Assembly (NCBI RefSeq): GCF_022458985.1
Contig: NC_061770.1
Coordinates: 35,631,599 to 35,695,598 of the forward strand
Reading direction: 5' to 3'
DNA length: 64,000 nt
DNA from: Mugil cephalus
Lineage: Eukaryota; Chordata; Actinopteri; Mugiliformes; Mugilidae
Numbering within the stretch: the stretch's first letter is position 1; every line of letters starts with the position of its first letter. Below the pieces are notes generated by a model that saw only the letters and a program-made list of their open reading frames with translations, had not been told where the DNA came from and searched no databases. Shown in pieces: positions 32,834 through 44,130 of the stretch. The position numbers and the translations under genes were made by a program.

Positions 32834-35800
32834 TCACTTGATGCTAAATGACTCTTTGAGACTTTGTTTTGCCTTCTCTGGTGTGATATTATACCAGGTG
32901 GATGGAATATCAGCAGGGTTTGCATCATATGCTTCAGCAAACTCCTTGTTGTACTTTGTCATCACATATTTCCAGTAGTCTGATGCCTGAAGGCTCACAT
33001 CTGGACGAATATCCCAGCCTGGGAAGATTTCATGGTAATGCTTGTAAGGGTGCCATTCATTGTTTGTAGCACTACAGCGAAAATAAGTGTCACTCTTCAC
33101 CAAAGATGAGCATATGTCAGTGATAAGTTTTTTTGATTGATCCCACTTGTGTATTTCCAGACCCTGTGGCCGATGCAGTGAAGTAAAATGCTTCGTATGG
33201 TCTCTTCCTCCTGCATCACAAGGAGCACCACAGAATGGACACTGTTTGCCACATCCAATCACTGTGATGAAGAGCTCATTCTGGGGCTGCACATGGAGAT
33301 GTTGTAGTTTCGTTTTGATGTTTGATTTTTCAAACTTTTCTCTAAGAGCTTCTGCCATGTCCTTCACAGACACTATGAGCCAGTCAGCAAACTGTTCTTG
33401 GTTGGCATTGTTCAGGATCATGAAAGCACCAAGAGCATCCTGGGAAATGACCAGTTTATCTCCAAGTTCTTTGCAGATTCTTTCAACAAATGTCTTCATG
33501 TCACCACTCTTTCCTGCTTTGGCCTTTTTGATGGCGTCGTTTATGCTGCTGATACTTGACTGAAGATGTCGCTCCTCAAACTCAAGTGTTGCAGAGCAGC
33601 TTGAAAAACACTCTTCTATTTGTTCAAGTATTCTTTTCTTTATGAAACTCTCATAAGATCTGTTGTATCTCAAATAGTCTTTAAATTTGTTCTTTGACAG
33701 TAAATCCAGTAAAAGTGAATACTGGAAAGACATCCTTGTGCTGAACTGCTCTTGTTTCAGCATTTCATCGATGATATTAGGACCCAGAGAACGATTGACA
33801 AAGACCTCAACTGCAGGCTTCAGGCATTGGTCCGTGAATTCTTGTGCCTTCTTCTGACACTGGTCTCGTTCATGGAACACGTCTTTGAAATCAGCACAAT
33901 ATTTTGCCTTGTTTTTCATCAGGCATCTATAGGGGTCATTTACTTGTATAAAATCATCATGCATCTTCTGGAAGTTTCTGGCTGTAGATCCACAGATGTG
34001 CTGTTTTAGAGAGACTTCAAACTCCATGTCTATCTTAACATCTGGTTTATTTTTCAGACTCTCATCGATGATGTGTAGGATCTCCTGGATGTAAGTATCA
34101 TGGTACTTGGTCTTTCTGTTCATTTTTTCATCCACAGACAGAGTGCAGGTATCTATGATGTTGTCAGCCATGTTTTGTACAACCTTGATGTGATCTTTAA
34201 GATTGAACAACTTGCTCACTGTCTGTTTCAATTGGTTGAAGAATCCCTCAGCTGTATATTTAAAAGGTTCCAGTCCACACTCTCTCAGGTTTTTCTGACT
34301 TAACAGTTCACTTGCGTGACCTCCCCTATGTGACATATTTGATCTGAGGCAGTGATCTACTCTAGTGAAGACATCTGTGGCCTTTAGTTTAGTAGAAGAC
34401 AGTTTCTCCAGTGTTTCCTTCCACATCTCATCAAATCTGTTGTCCAGCTCTGTGTCTGTAATCTGAACTTTTTTCTTTCGACATTCATCAATTAAAGCAT
34501 GCACTGCTTTTTCAATTTCTTTCGTATGATTCTTCTTGATCCTGTCGAGTTCTGTCATTCCAGTTTTGATGTCAGCTGCTACTGTCAGCTGATAAACTAC
34601 AGATCTCTCCATTTCTCGCCGAAGGCTCTTTATACTGTTTGAGAACTCCTCTTTGTATCCTTCAACCAGATAGACGTGACCTTCTGTTTGCTTGAAGTAT
34701 TCTGACAGATTGTTGCGAAGCTTTTTCTCCCATGTAGACAGCTCTGCGGAGGCTTCAGTTTTCAAACTTGTCAGAAAATCTCTCATGTTGGATACCTGAG
34801 AGTTATCTACAACTGTACCAAAATTGGAAATTCTCATTTCTGTATTTGTCACCCAGGTATACATTTCCTTTTTACATTCCCATTCCCATTTGTTGTATTC
34901 TGTGCAGAGCTTCATGTATGCGTCAGCGACCAGGCTGTTTCTGAAACTGAAGATGAAGTTTTCATGCTTTACTGCGTTCCACAAGCTTTTCACCCACTCT
35001 TCAAACTCATCAATGTTATTGGTAGATGACTGACAATCTCCCAGTAGCTTGATGATGTTCTTCTTGAGCTCATATACAGCCTCACTGTATCCTGCATTGA
35101 CTGGTGCCATTGGTGGGTTTCCATTCCAGAGTCCAGGTATGTACCAGTTCCCCGTGTCTGGGCAGTACTCCATCACATCAGTGAAGCTCTTGTTCTCCTC
35201 TTTCCGTTCCATTTTTGCTGCTGCCTGGGTCATCTCATTCAGCTGTTGCAAGAGCAGTTTCCTGTCTCGTAAGTTCTTGTCATGGGCGGAAACATCCGAC
35301 ACGTTCTGGTGAACAAACTGACATTTAGGCTTTTTACCCACCTCCTTCATCCTGAGAAAAGCATGCACAACTATCTGTAGGATGTCCTTCATTTCTGATG
35401 AATTCTCCATTGCAATATTAATAATGGTGACATCACTCAGCCCTACAACAAGTGTTGCAAGCTCATTGTCATGCTCATAACTGTTGTCCAGCTGTGCCAG
35501 CTCTGGGGACTTTAAGCCCTCAGTGTCAATGATCACCATGAAGTCACATTTGAGAAGTTTCTTAGCATCTTCATTGATTCTGATGAGCAACATGAAGGCA
35601 CCTCGAGTGCATCGACCACTGCTGACTGCAAACTGCACTCCAAACATGGTATTAAGGAGAGTGGACTTTCCTGTGCTCTGAACTCCAAGAACGGTGACAA
35701 CTCGTATCTTGTTCTTTGGAGACACCAAGACATTGAGCTGAGAGAGAACAGCACTCACCCATCTGAGAGGTATGTTGGATGCATCTCCATCTACCAGCTC

Positions 35801-37515
35801 AAGGGGAAATCCATCAAGCAACAGTTCAGCACAGAGTTTGGGTAAATGCTGTAACTGTCGACGTGTTGGGTTTTTCTCTGGAAGAGAAAGTGAAGCCTCG
35901 TAGATCTGACTCATTTCACGGAAGAAGTGTTCAGTCCCCAGTGAGCTGTTAGAGAGCTGTTTGTCTATTTTCATGATCTCCTCTTTGTTTTCAGAATTCT
36001 TGCATTTTTCTTTGTACCGCTCCCTGAGTCCAGACAGTTTTTCACGAGACACGTTATCAAGGTTCATTCGCATCCATTTCAGAAAGTAAAGTCTCTCTGT
36101 CCCAGGACTTGATATTGCATTGATGAAGTGTGTCATAGCAGTGGACATGTCATAAGAGTTCTGTTTTTGATGCAGTTCTCTTTTCTTCATCTGGAGATCA
36201 CTTTTATACTCCTCTATGTTTTTAGATCCAACATTTTGAAGCCGGAATTCTTCCTTCTCTATGCGAGTCAGCTCCTTCCATATTTCACCTTGCAAGGGAA
36301 GCTGTTCTTCTTTGTATTTCAGGATGTCTTGGATTTCTTCAGTGATGGCATCTGCATTTTTCTTTCCAGTCTTGCACTCTGAAGCATCTTCATCAACCAA
36401 AACCCCAAGTTCAAGGGCAATGTCAGCCATCTGCTCTATTCGCATCTTCACTTGTGAGTTCTCAACTACATCACTGACTGCCTTCCTCAAACTTTTGACA
36501 AAGTCTGCATAATTTTTCTGTTTTGTTTTAATAATGATATTATTATTAGTCAAGTCTAACTGGGTTGCCACATTTTCTATATCGTCTAAACTGAAGCTCT
36601 TGTCCTGTTGATTACCCACCAAGAAGATCTGTGCCTTGCCAGTTTGGTTGGTCAGCAGATTGCACCCTGAGTCTAAATTGTCAAAGAAGACAAAAACTGC
36701 TGCAGATGTGTGACACAGAAATGAATATTGGGTTTCAAATGAAGCAATGTCCCCACGAAGGTTAGCAACAGCCACAGGCTCACTGAAAATGTCCATGTTC
36801 TTGTTTCCACCAGGAAGATACCAAGTAATTTCAGTCAGTCCATTGGATATTCTTCTTGGACTGTCTCCACCCTCCATGTTGTGGTGAACAAAGGTGTCAT
36901 GGTATTGCTGAGAAGTGCTCAGAAGCTTGTTGAGGATCTCGGACTTTGACAAGGTGCACTCACCCAGCCTCACAAAAGAAACCATGGGAAGTTCAGAAAG
37001 AACAATTCTCTCTTCAATGAAGCCCTTGGAGTCTGACAGAGACTGAGGTCTGTACCTCTTAACAATGTCTCTCATGGCCCACAGCATAAGTGTACACTGC
37101 TGTGTGTCACAATTAGGAAGCAGCAGAGGCACAGAGAACTGACACATAGACATCTTGAGAGTCATTTCCTGCTGCACAAAACCATCAGAGGATAGAAAGA
37201 GAGCAGTGATTAAGTCAAGGGGGTTTAACATGTCAGCTGAGTTTAGACTGTTGAATAGATTTTTCAAATCTAACTTTTTACTCTCTGATGCAGCATCACA
37301 GTTTGACTGATCTGTAGATTTACATTGTACATTCATAGCTGCCACATTAAGCATCATCAGTTTCTTTAAAAAATACCATGGAAGGTCTGAATAACATTTA
37401 GCAGGTTCATCAGTAATAGTTTTTTTGTCAATCTTTAGTATTTGTGTGAGTGACAGCTTCTCTTTGTAGTGCTGCTCCAAACCAAGATCCTCCAACAATC
37501 TCTCCAGTTGTGTCT
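32834..37515 (-). CDS. gvin1: GVIN copy 1, giant terminal exon with GTPase domain
   Basis: This single exon of 4,682 bases carries the whole GVIN core. The P-loop is GVQSTGKS (codons at 35686-35663, residue about 725 of the full protein). It is followed by SGRCTRGAF, then the switch-II type DTEG (about 778-781) and [11 protein letters not shown], as in VLIG-type G domains. The C-terminal third is helical in character, with many charged residues. Near the end is a Cys/His cluster, CGKQCPFCGAPC...H...H (about 1536-1562), then [16 protein letters not shown]. The termination codon follows SFSIK. A single giant exon is the normal form in this family. Confidence 0.93.
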
Positions 37516-40500
37516 CTGTGGATATACAGAAAATAGTCATTAAAGACATGGTGGATCCAAATATCAAGGCATTAGCTTCCTAGTAGTAGAAGTCCTGCCA
37601 GCGATGTCCTTGTAGGCGCAATTTACTCATACAATGTAGGAAAAAAAAACATAATATGGATATTATCTATAGTAGTAATCGGATGAAACATATTGTACTA
37701 GTTACACAGAGTACTTTATCTCAATTTTTACCACGGTTACTGTTTTGAAACCACTTAATTTTTTTTTTTTTTTTTTCAAATAATTGCTCAAAATTCCTTT
37801 TTTTATGTTTCCGGTCAAAACTGACTGATATGATTAATTCAGTCAGACCAAGGCCCAAATCTTAAAAAATTGACCACATTACAACCACAATTAAAATACA
37901 TTAAACTTTGAAACACGACATTAGGTGATAATGTGTGTATTATTGTGGATTTATAATCAAATATAATGACCCCGGTCACATTTAATCAGAAACATTTTGA
38001 GTGTTAGTCAAAACAAACACACTTAGTTGTTGTGCTGCCACAGAATGAACTGAGCCACAAAAACCTTCATAAACCAGAGCTGTTGGGGTGTGTTGAAAGG
38101 AGTGTGGCAATGTGTTTGTGCATGACCTCTAAATTATAAAGTAGTTGCAGTCTTACCCATTAAAATAAAGACACAAAATATCTCTTTTGTTTTATAGTTC
38201 TGAAGCCGTGTGTGAACAAAGTCATCAAATCTCATGACAAACAGATGAAATTAACGGCACTTTCTTAGGTTGATAGGAAGGTTAAAACGACCTAATTTTG
38301 TTCATAGCCAGTGTTCTTCCAGTGGAGATGTGTGTTTATCAGAGAATCCAATAATTCTGGACCTTACGTACTGTAAATTAAAATAAAATAATGTCAGTTT
38401 TTTTTTTTTTTTAAGTGTAATTGTTAAAGGTTGGGAGAGCGCGGAATACAGGAAATCAAATGATATGTTATTTTTATCAGCATAACCCCTGTATTTATGT
38501 TTGACAGATACTGGGTGACAATAAAATTAATTTTAATTTAATTAATTTTGAGACATTTTTAAAAAGTTAACTTGATTGTATTATGTTGAACTTTGACTTA
38601 CTTATTTTGGCAGATGTCTCAGTTGGCCTGCTTCTTCTTCCATTTTTAAGTTGTGTAGAAACATAGAAGTAGTAACACTCCCCTGGCCTCAGGCTTTTGA
38701 AGATCGCACTGTTTGTATCTGTCCTCAGCTCTTGTATTATTTCTCTTTCATTGCAACAAGTCACATTGTAGCTCTCCACTCCACCAGCAGGAGTGTCCCA
38801 CTGCAGAGACACTGACTCACTGCTGATACTGGAAACTGTTACTGATGCAGGAGGGACAGGCTCTGTGACAACAATGATAATAAAAACAAATTAAAAACAT
38901 GTTAACTCTGGGAATAACAGTGCAATGTTCATATTGAAACATCTCCTAAAGTTGACCTTTACCTCCTGTATCAGTCTGTTGATGATCATCCTCACAGACA
39001 GAACATGCTGCAGGAAGATCCTCCACTTCTCTGATCTCCTTTTGATGAATGACAGTAAAACAGAAATATAAAATGATCCCATACACACTATGCAACTCCA
39101 CTGGCTACCCATCATTTACCGCATCACTTTCAAGATCCTTCTTCTAACTTTCAACAATGCCCATATAATTTCATTGTGAGAATTCAAGATGGCGTCAGAT
39201 GGCGTCTTTACACATTTTCAACTTTTGATCTTGACAACGTAGATGGCCACGTAATACCTCTTTTTTTCAGGTTTACAAGGGTTATTTTTGAGATACAAGG
39301 TCAAATTCAAGGCCACCTGAAGATCAAAGGTCAAATTTGGAATTATATTGTGCTCCAATTAGAAGTAACTCCAGTCCACCACAACAGAAAGAGGCAGAGT
39401 GCCAGGTAAATATCACTCCACTACTGCTGTTCTACCAATGATCCCAATCAAAAACTAATAAAGGCTGGTTTTACTTCTACGATTATCAACACACACATTC
39501 ATTTGTGTATAATATCAATACAATATCATTTATTATATTTTATTTGCTTCAGATATAGTACTGTGGAGTGGGTAAGACTGTTTTAAGTGGCTAGCTAGCA
39601 AGAACTGATAAGTTACACTACCATTAGCCTCGCTAGCATATTTCTAGCTAGTAAATTGTAATGTTTAATGCAGATATGCTGTAACATTTGCTGAAGAAAG
39701 CACAGTCAGGAATATATCCTAGATATATTTGTATTCTACACAGTATTGTGGCACAACGTCTCCCAAGACACTTTGAAGGAGGTTCTCGACAGCAGCTCTT
39801 GCACACACATCATGGAACTGTTTGGAGTGTACCGCAAGTTGCTCCGAGAAATGGCAGTTTCTCTCATCCTTCTAGATGTCCTTTTTGGACATGGTTGAAA
39901 TCTTGTTGAGGCTCATCTGAGCATCTAGAGAGGGAGACTGGATGCTTCAACTGGCAAGTATTCATGCAATGATCCCCTGGTGTTTTGCATTCGATAAGAT
40001 GCAAAACACCTCCCATATTACTACGCAGAGTTGTCAGCTGCCCACCACACACGCACATGTATACGTGGAATTTAGGAACGGGGCCTTCTCAGTTCAACTG
40101 GGCACCACAAATCCTTTTGGTCGAATCCCTGTTGACCAAGTCATAGAAGAAACGGTGAACAAAAACAGCTGGAGAGACAAAGGGATTCACCTTGAAGTCA
40201 GGAGCTGTGAGTAACTAACAGCTGAGTACAGAAGCATGTACCTAAGACAGCTGAGAGACCTGACAGGACAGGGCATGTCCAAACTGTCCCACCCAGATCT
40301 ACAGGGCCCAAGGATCCAAAGAGTTGAGGCAGATGCCCAGTCTCTCTTTATGGAGAACAACTGGCTTAATCCTATGACCCCGGATGAGTCCGATCTGGTT
40401 AGACTTAGATTTAGACAGACTTCAATGATCCACGAGGGAAATTACTTTGTCACCATAGCTTCGTTGCAAATAAAAGTACACTGATAAAACCACTCATGAA

Positions 40501-43500
40501 ACCACAAGAAAGATACATAAAATAAGATAAAATAAAATGACATTATATTAAAGTAAAATAAAAATGAGCAGTGTGTGAGAAGTAGTAGTCAAAATAGTGT
40601 CCAAGGTGATGTGGATTTTTGGTCAATTGCATAGCAACAGCGGTGTGGATCATGTCGTCATGGTGTTTCTCATCAATGGTGTTTCCTTATTGGCTGAGGG
40701 AGGGATGTAAATACAGGTGTCTGCCTGTAGAGTCTGAAGCCGGGCACAGACGTACTGTGGTTGTATGAACCAGGTCTCCAAAGCACATCTCACGACACAC
40801 TCCCTCCCGGTCCCAACAAGCGCACACAGTCCATCCATCCCGCTGCCGAAGACCCCACATCCCCCCTGAATCCACCGGCAACTCCAGCCTGGCATCCAAA
40901 GCACTTCTTCTAAGGTTTAGCGGGAATGTCAGGTCTTACTCCGGGCAGCTGAGGGGACAGCGCTAACAGCCAATGGCAGGTCTAAGCCAATTAGCCACTG
41001 GCTTCATGGCTCCACATGATGTAACCAGGGATCTCTTGAGAGCTCATGAGATAGGGGAGGAGGCCTACCAGGTTTTCAAGCAAACCAGGTTAGATGAGAA
41101 CTCCTCTTCATAATTCTATGACAGCATGACCAAGCAAAGTCTGAAGACATTCTCCAAGGTCAGCAAAAAGACATCCCATAGGACGAAAGGAAAAGATGTG
41201 GTTCTTGAGGCAGATAGAAACTTTTTCAGCCTCATGATCCTGGTGGCTGAACACAGTAAGGTGAACATGAAGGATGTCCTTACACACCCACTGGGTCCAC
41301 CGCCAAAAACTGGAAAGGCTATCATACAAAAAAAAAGATTATCTACAGACATATATCTATCAGTCTAACAGAGGAGTTTAAGTGTGCTAAGGCTAGACTG
41401 GAGATGACTCTTACTCAGTCAAAAGATCCAGTAGTCAGGCGGACAGCCCCCACGGTCAAAACACGGAGGAAGTCGAACCCAAGAGATGCGGTTCAGGAGG
41501 CGCAGGCTGCCCTTAGGCTCAGGCATATCATGGGGCATGTGCAGCAAAGGCGTGGTGGCCTGGGACTGTGTGAATGGAAACCTCTGTGGAGCAAGGCGTC
41601 CACGGTGGAAAAGAGGAAGATGGTAGTGGAGGAAATTCATAGGCAAGAGGAAGTAATGAGATGCACGAAGGCAGTGTCGCAGGCTAAGCAAGGACAGTGG
41701 GTGAACTGGGAGAGTGTAGAGAAAAGGAAGGTGTCGTGGAGAGAGCTGTGGAGCATGGAGGCTAGTAGGATTAGATTTATGATAGGGGCAGTTTATGATG
41801 TGCTGCCATCTCCCCAGAACCTAAACCAGTGGCTAGGGGAGAATGCTGCCTGCCTTGTTCTTGTGTATGTACACTCAGCCACATTTTGTCAGGTTGTAGG
41901 GTTAGTCTCTCCCAAGGTAATGGCGCCACAACCAGGTTCTGAAATACTTAGCAGCTGCAATTGAGGAAAATTGGATTGAAGCAAATTCCTCAGCTGCTAG
42001 AAAGGAGAATAAGCACATTATGTGTGTTCAGGGGGGCGATAATATGAATGAGCCCAAGAGAGAAAGATATGCAGAGTTGGCATTGGAAGCGGAGCAGAGA
42101 GGCTGGAGCGCCTGTGTGCGCCCAATGGAGGTCGGCTGCCGTGGATTTGTGGCGAAATCCGCCATTGCTCTCCTGCGTGAGTTGGGCATTCGCGGAAAGG
42201 AACAGATGTTTGCCATAAAAAATATGTTCCTGGCAGCGGACAGAGCGAGTCAGTGGTTGTGGCTACGGAGGAAGCACGCGAACTGGGGAGCATGCTAAAG
42301 GTAAGGCTAGCTATGTGCTAACGTTAGGTAGCAGTTGTAGTTAGATTAATCTTATCTGTCAGTTAAAAGGCACATGGTGGCGTGGTGGCTGCATTGAGGG
42401 GGTTGACTCCGGGACGCTAGAGCTCACTGTTAAGCCTTCTTGAGGTGTCGTGGGCCTAACTTAACGAAACATCAGTGAAGGGAGGTGCCCACTTGAAAAC
42501 CCCAATGATGTGCGGCACACTGCACACTGCCTACTGTTGATAGTTAGGCTCGTTTGCTGGTGTTTTCTTGTGTGTAACTTCTGATCTTGGCAGAGGGGAG
42601 AAATGTTGTTTGAAGCATAGTTGCATGTCCCATCATTTCTTACCTACTATTGGCGGTTAGGCTAATTAGTTGGTGCTTTCGAGTGTTTCGTTTCTGTGGC
42701 TAGGCTAATTGTATCTCGTTTCTGACATAGGCAGAAGGATGAGATGTCCTGGTCTGAGTGTAGTTGCATTCCCATCATCTCTATTACCGACTGCTGGTGT
42801 CGAGGCTAATTAGCTGGTGTTTTTTATTTCTGTGGCTAGGCTAATTGTATCTCGTTTCTGACATAGTTAGTAGCTGATCACTGGTCTGCTGGTTGGTTGT
42901 CCAGTTGGAGCTGGCTTCTAAGGGAGTTTTGCCTTAGATTATGGCACAAGGGATTGTAACATCTCGTCCTGTGTATAAATAAATATACAAAAAATATAGG
43001 TAGCCTTCGTCCCTTTGAATGACACCAAAATCCAGTCTGGACATTAACTCACTCACCACATTCAAAACCACCTTACAGACCCATCTATTCACTTTGGCCT
43101 ACCCACCCTATAACTGACTATTTTGATTTTATGGTCTCTCTATGTTTACTTATTTTTGATGATCTGTTATATATTATTGTTCTCATGATTATTTTATCTT
43201 GTATTTCACCTTCATTTTATTTCATTGTAAAGTGACCTTGAGGTTCTGAAAGGCGCAAATAAATAAAATGTATTATTATTGTTATGTGTATTTCATTGTG
43301 GACATGTACAACATGTCTGTTTACCTCCATAGTGGGTGTAGACTTGGTCAATCCAGTTTATTTCAGGTTATTCAGACACTTCCTCTCTGAAAGAAATGAG
43401 AGAAAAGTTTTCATGGCTCAATGTTTAGTTGGCTCATCATCTAGACTGTATCTGACATGACCAGTAGAGCGGTTTTCTTTTTTTTTCAGCTAAGACACTC

Positions 43501-44075
43501 CTGTAACTTTGAGTTCTGAGCATTTGATACGTTTCTGTTGTGTGAGCGACGCCCTGTATTCACATGAAGAGTCTATCGTTGACTAGGATCTCTAGTAATA
43601 GATGTGAAACATTTTTCTCAAAATCAGGGTTGTGACATCTGAGGTTTGTAAATCAAAGCAGGACAAGTCCAAACTAATGATATGTAATAATGTTAATACA
43701 CCCAAGGCCCCCGTACAGAGTAAGACAGAGTTGAGAAACATAACACAAAAGCATTAAAAACTACACACTGTAAAGATAAGATAACAATTTGGTTAGAAAG
43801 TGATAAAAAAAAGTGTGAGTGCCAGTCAAGGTGGGTAAGAACAGGTGGGTTTTGAGATGAGATTTAAACTGGATAATTCAGTTTCAAAGGTCATTGCATG
43901 AATAATGGTTTGTCTAAATAACAGCTCTTGTTTTTCATTTTTGTCATCATGCACAAATACTAATGAAAAACTCACCTTTGTAGAAGAGTTTTGTCCACTG
44001 CAAAATGTCTGCATCATGTTGTATTCTACTGTTACTGTAGATAAAGCTTCTCTCTTCACCCTGATAAACAATGAA
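32834..44075 (-). CDS. gvin1: GVIN1-like very large interferon-inducible GTPase, copy 1 (with FN3 exon)
   Basis: This belongs to the very large inducible GTPase (VLIG/GVIN) family: cytosolic giant GTPases induced by interferon, expanded in fish. I infer five exons: about 44075-43976 (untranslated), 43386-43325 (start ATG at 43330, immediately ATG-GAG then GT), 39038-38963, 38862-38602 and 37515-32834. All junctions are GT/AG and in phase, giving 1674 residues. Exon 4 encodes a fibronectin type III domain (about residues 28-115). The giant last exon begins in phase with KTQLERLLEDLGLEQHYKEK, the usual start of the family's core. The open frame running upstream of 37515 is intron. The intron between exons 2 and 3 is inflated by LINE insertions. 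An ISRE and TATA-like box precede exon 1. No stop or frameshift is seen. The family is certain; exons 1-3 are inferred. Confidence 0.85.
38602..38862 (-). other. Fibronectin type III exon of GVIN copy 1
   Basis: This 261-base exon is flanked by 'tgtcacag' and GTAAGT and is symmetrical in phase (each intron interrupts a codon after its first base), so it can be skipped or lost without breaking the frame. It encodes a typical FN3 fold: PPASVTVSSISSESVSLQW, SYNVTCC, and LRPGECYYFYVSTQL. No equivalent was found in the other GVIN copy, which has a 102-base acidic exon at the corresponding place. Confidence 0.85.
38963..39038 (-). other. Small N-terminal exon 3 of GVIN copy 1
   Basis: These 76 bases run from an acceptor after 'tcaaaag' to 'acaggag' followed by GTAAAG. 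They encode about 25 residues (EIREVEDLPAACSVC...QQTDTG). The 3' half matches exon 3 of copy 2 (caacag.ctgatacaggag then GTAA), which supports it. The acceptor side is less certain because a LINE fragment lies about 50 bases upstream. Confidence 0.6.
39080..39175 (+). mobile_element. LINE fragment next to a GVIN exon
   Basis: The plus strand reads QLHWLPIIYRITFKILLLTF. This is the signature near the C-terminus of L2-type fish LINEs (LHWLP...RI.FKILLLT.KALH). It sits directly upstream (in gene orientation) of exon 3 of GVIN copy 1, inside the enlarged intron. Confidence 0.65.
39720..41400 (+). mobile_element. Uncharacterised transposon-like coding relic
   Basis: Broken plus-strand frames at 39942-40214, 40236-40484 and 41126-41368 read as pieces of one protein. 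Segments include LPTTHAHVYVEFRNGAFSVQ, QVIEETVNKN, FLRQLRDLTGQG-like text, LSHPDLQGPRI and KGKDVVLEADRNFF. I recognise these as a multicopy animal transposon-associated family but cannot name it. Stops and shifts show it is dead. It lies in the enlarged intron of GVIN copy 1, antisense to the gene. Confidence 0.5.
41404..42298 (+). mobile_element. Restriction-like-endonuclease LINE, C-terminal relic
   Basis: Two plus-strand frames (41404-41964 and 42020-42298) resemble the C-terminal region of LINEs with a restriction-like endonuclease. Landmarks are EVMRCTKAVSQAKQGQWVNW, WRELWSMEASRIRFMIGAVY, LPSPQNLNQW, then after a gap KRERYAELALEAEQRGW, MEVGCRGFVAKS and WLWLRRKH. The stretch that should hold the catalytic RPDVV...ELTVPWEE core is absent, so an internal deletion has removed it. 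The subfamily (R2-, R4/Dong- or Rex6-like) is not resolved. Confidence 0.6.
42360..42985 (+). repeat. LINE 3' UTR with ~150-base tandem units
   Basis: The phrase 'ggctaggctaattgtatctc' followed by 'gtttctgacatag' occurs twice (about 42697-42731 and 42834-42867). Related units ('gtagttgcattcccatcat', 'ggctaattagctggtg') are interleaved, giving a tandem of about 140-150 bases. It follows the endonuclease-type LINE relic and ends in an AT-rich 'aataaatatac' tail. Confidence 0.55.
43012..43285 (+). mobile_element. LINE 3' end fragment
   Basis: The plus strand reads a FKTTLQTHLFTLAYPP-type tail followed by an AT-rich 3' UTR with 'tgaccttgaggttctgaaag' and 'caaataaataaaatgtatt'. This is typical of L2-like fish LINEs. 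It lies in the enlarged intron 2 of GVIN copy 1. Confidence 0.55.
43325..43386 (-). other. Start-codon exon of GVIN copy 1
   Basis: The acceptor is 'tttctttcag' at 43387 and the donor is GTAAAC after ATGGAG (43330-43325). The context 'gtctacacccactATGGAG' matches 'gtctacacccacaATGGAG' at 46965-46983 in copy 2. This conserved arrangement is why I chose this ATG. A short upstream frame starting in exon 1 at 44017 (MMQTFCSG…) would stop after 18 residues, inside this exon. Confidence 0.7.
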
Positions 44076-44096
44076 GTGCAGCTTTAAGTAGCTCTG

Positions 44097-44130
44097 CTTT
44101 TATCTGCTTCCTGAACTCAGTTTCACTTTT
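44097..44130 (-). promoter_or_regulatory. Interferon-response promoter of GVIN copy 1
   Basis: On the minus strand an ISRE-like element AAAAGTGAAACT (44130-44119; complement of AGTTTCACTTTT) is followed about 15 bases on by GATAAAAG (44104-44097), a TATA-like box. The same pair with the same spacing precedes copy 2. ISREs bind IRF and STAT1/2-containing complexes, which fits the known interferon induction of this family. Confidence 0.65.

Noticed and set aside
35484-35681. Antisense frame conserved between the two GVIN copies.
   Set aside because: Its identity simply reflects near-identical sense coding DNA; no independent gene signals.
37516-37567. Extension of the GVIN copy 1 giant frame to an upstream ATG.
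   Set aside because: A pyrimidine-rich acceptor 'tatccacag' in the same place as in copy 2 marks the exon start; the upstream ATG lies in the intron.
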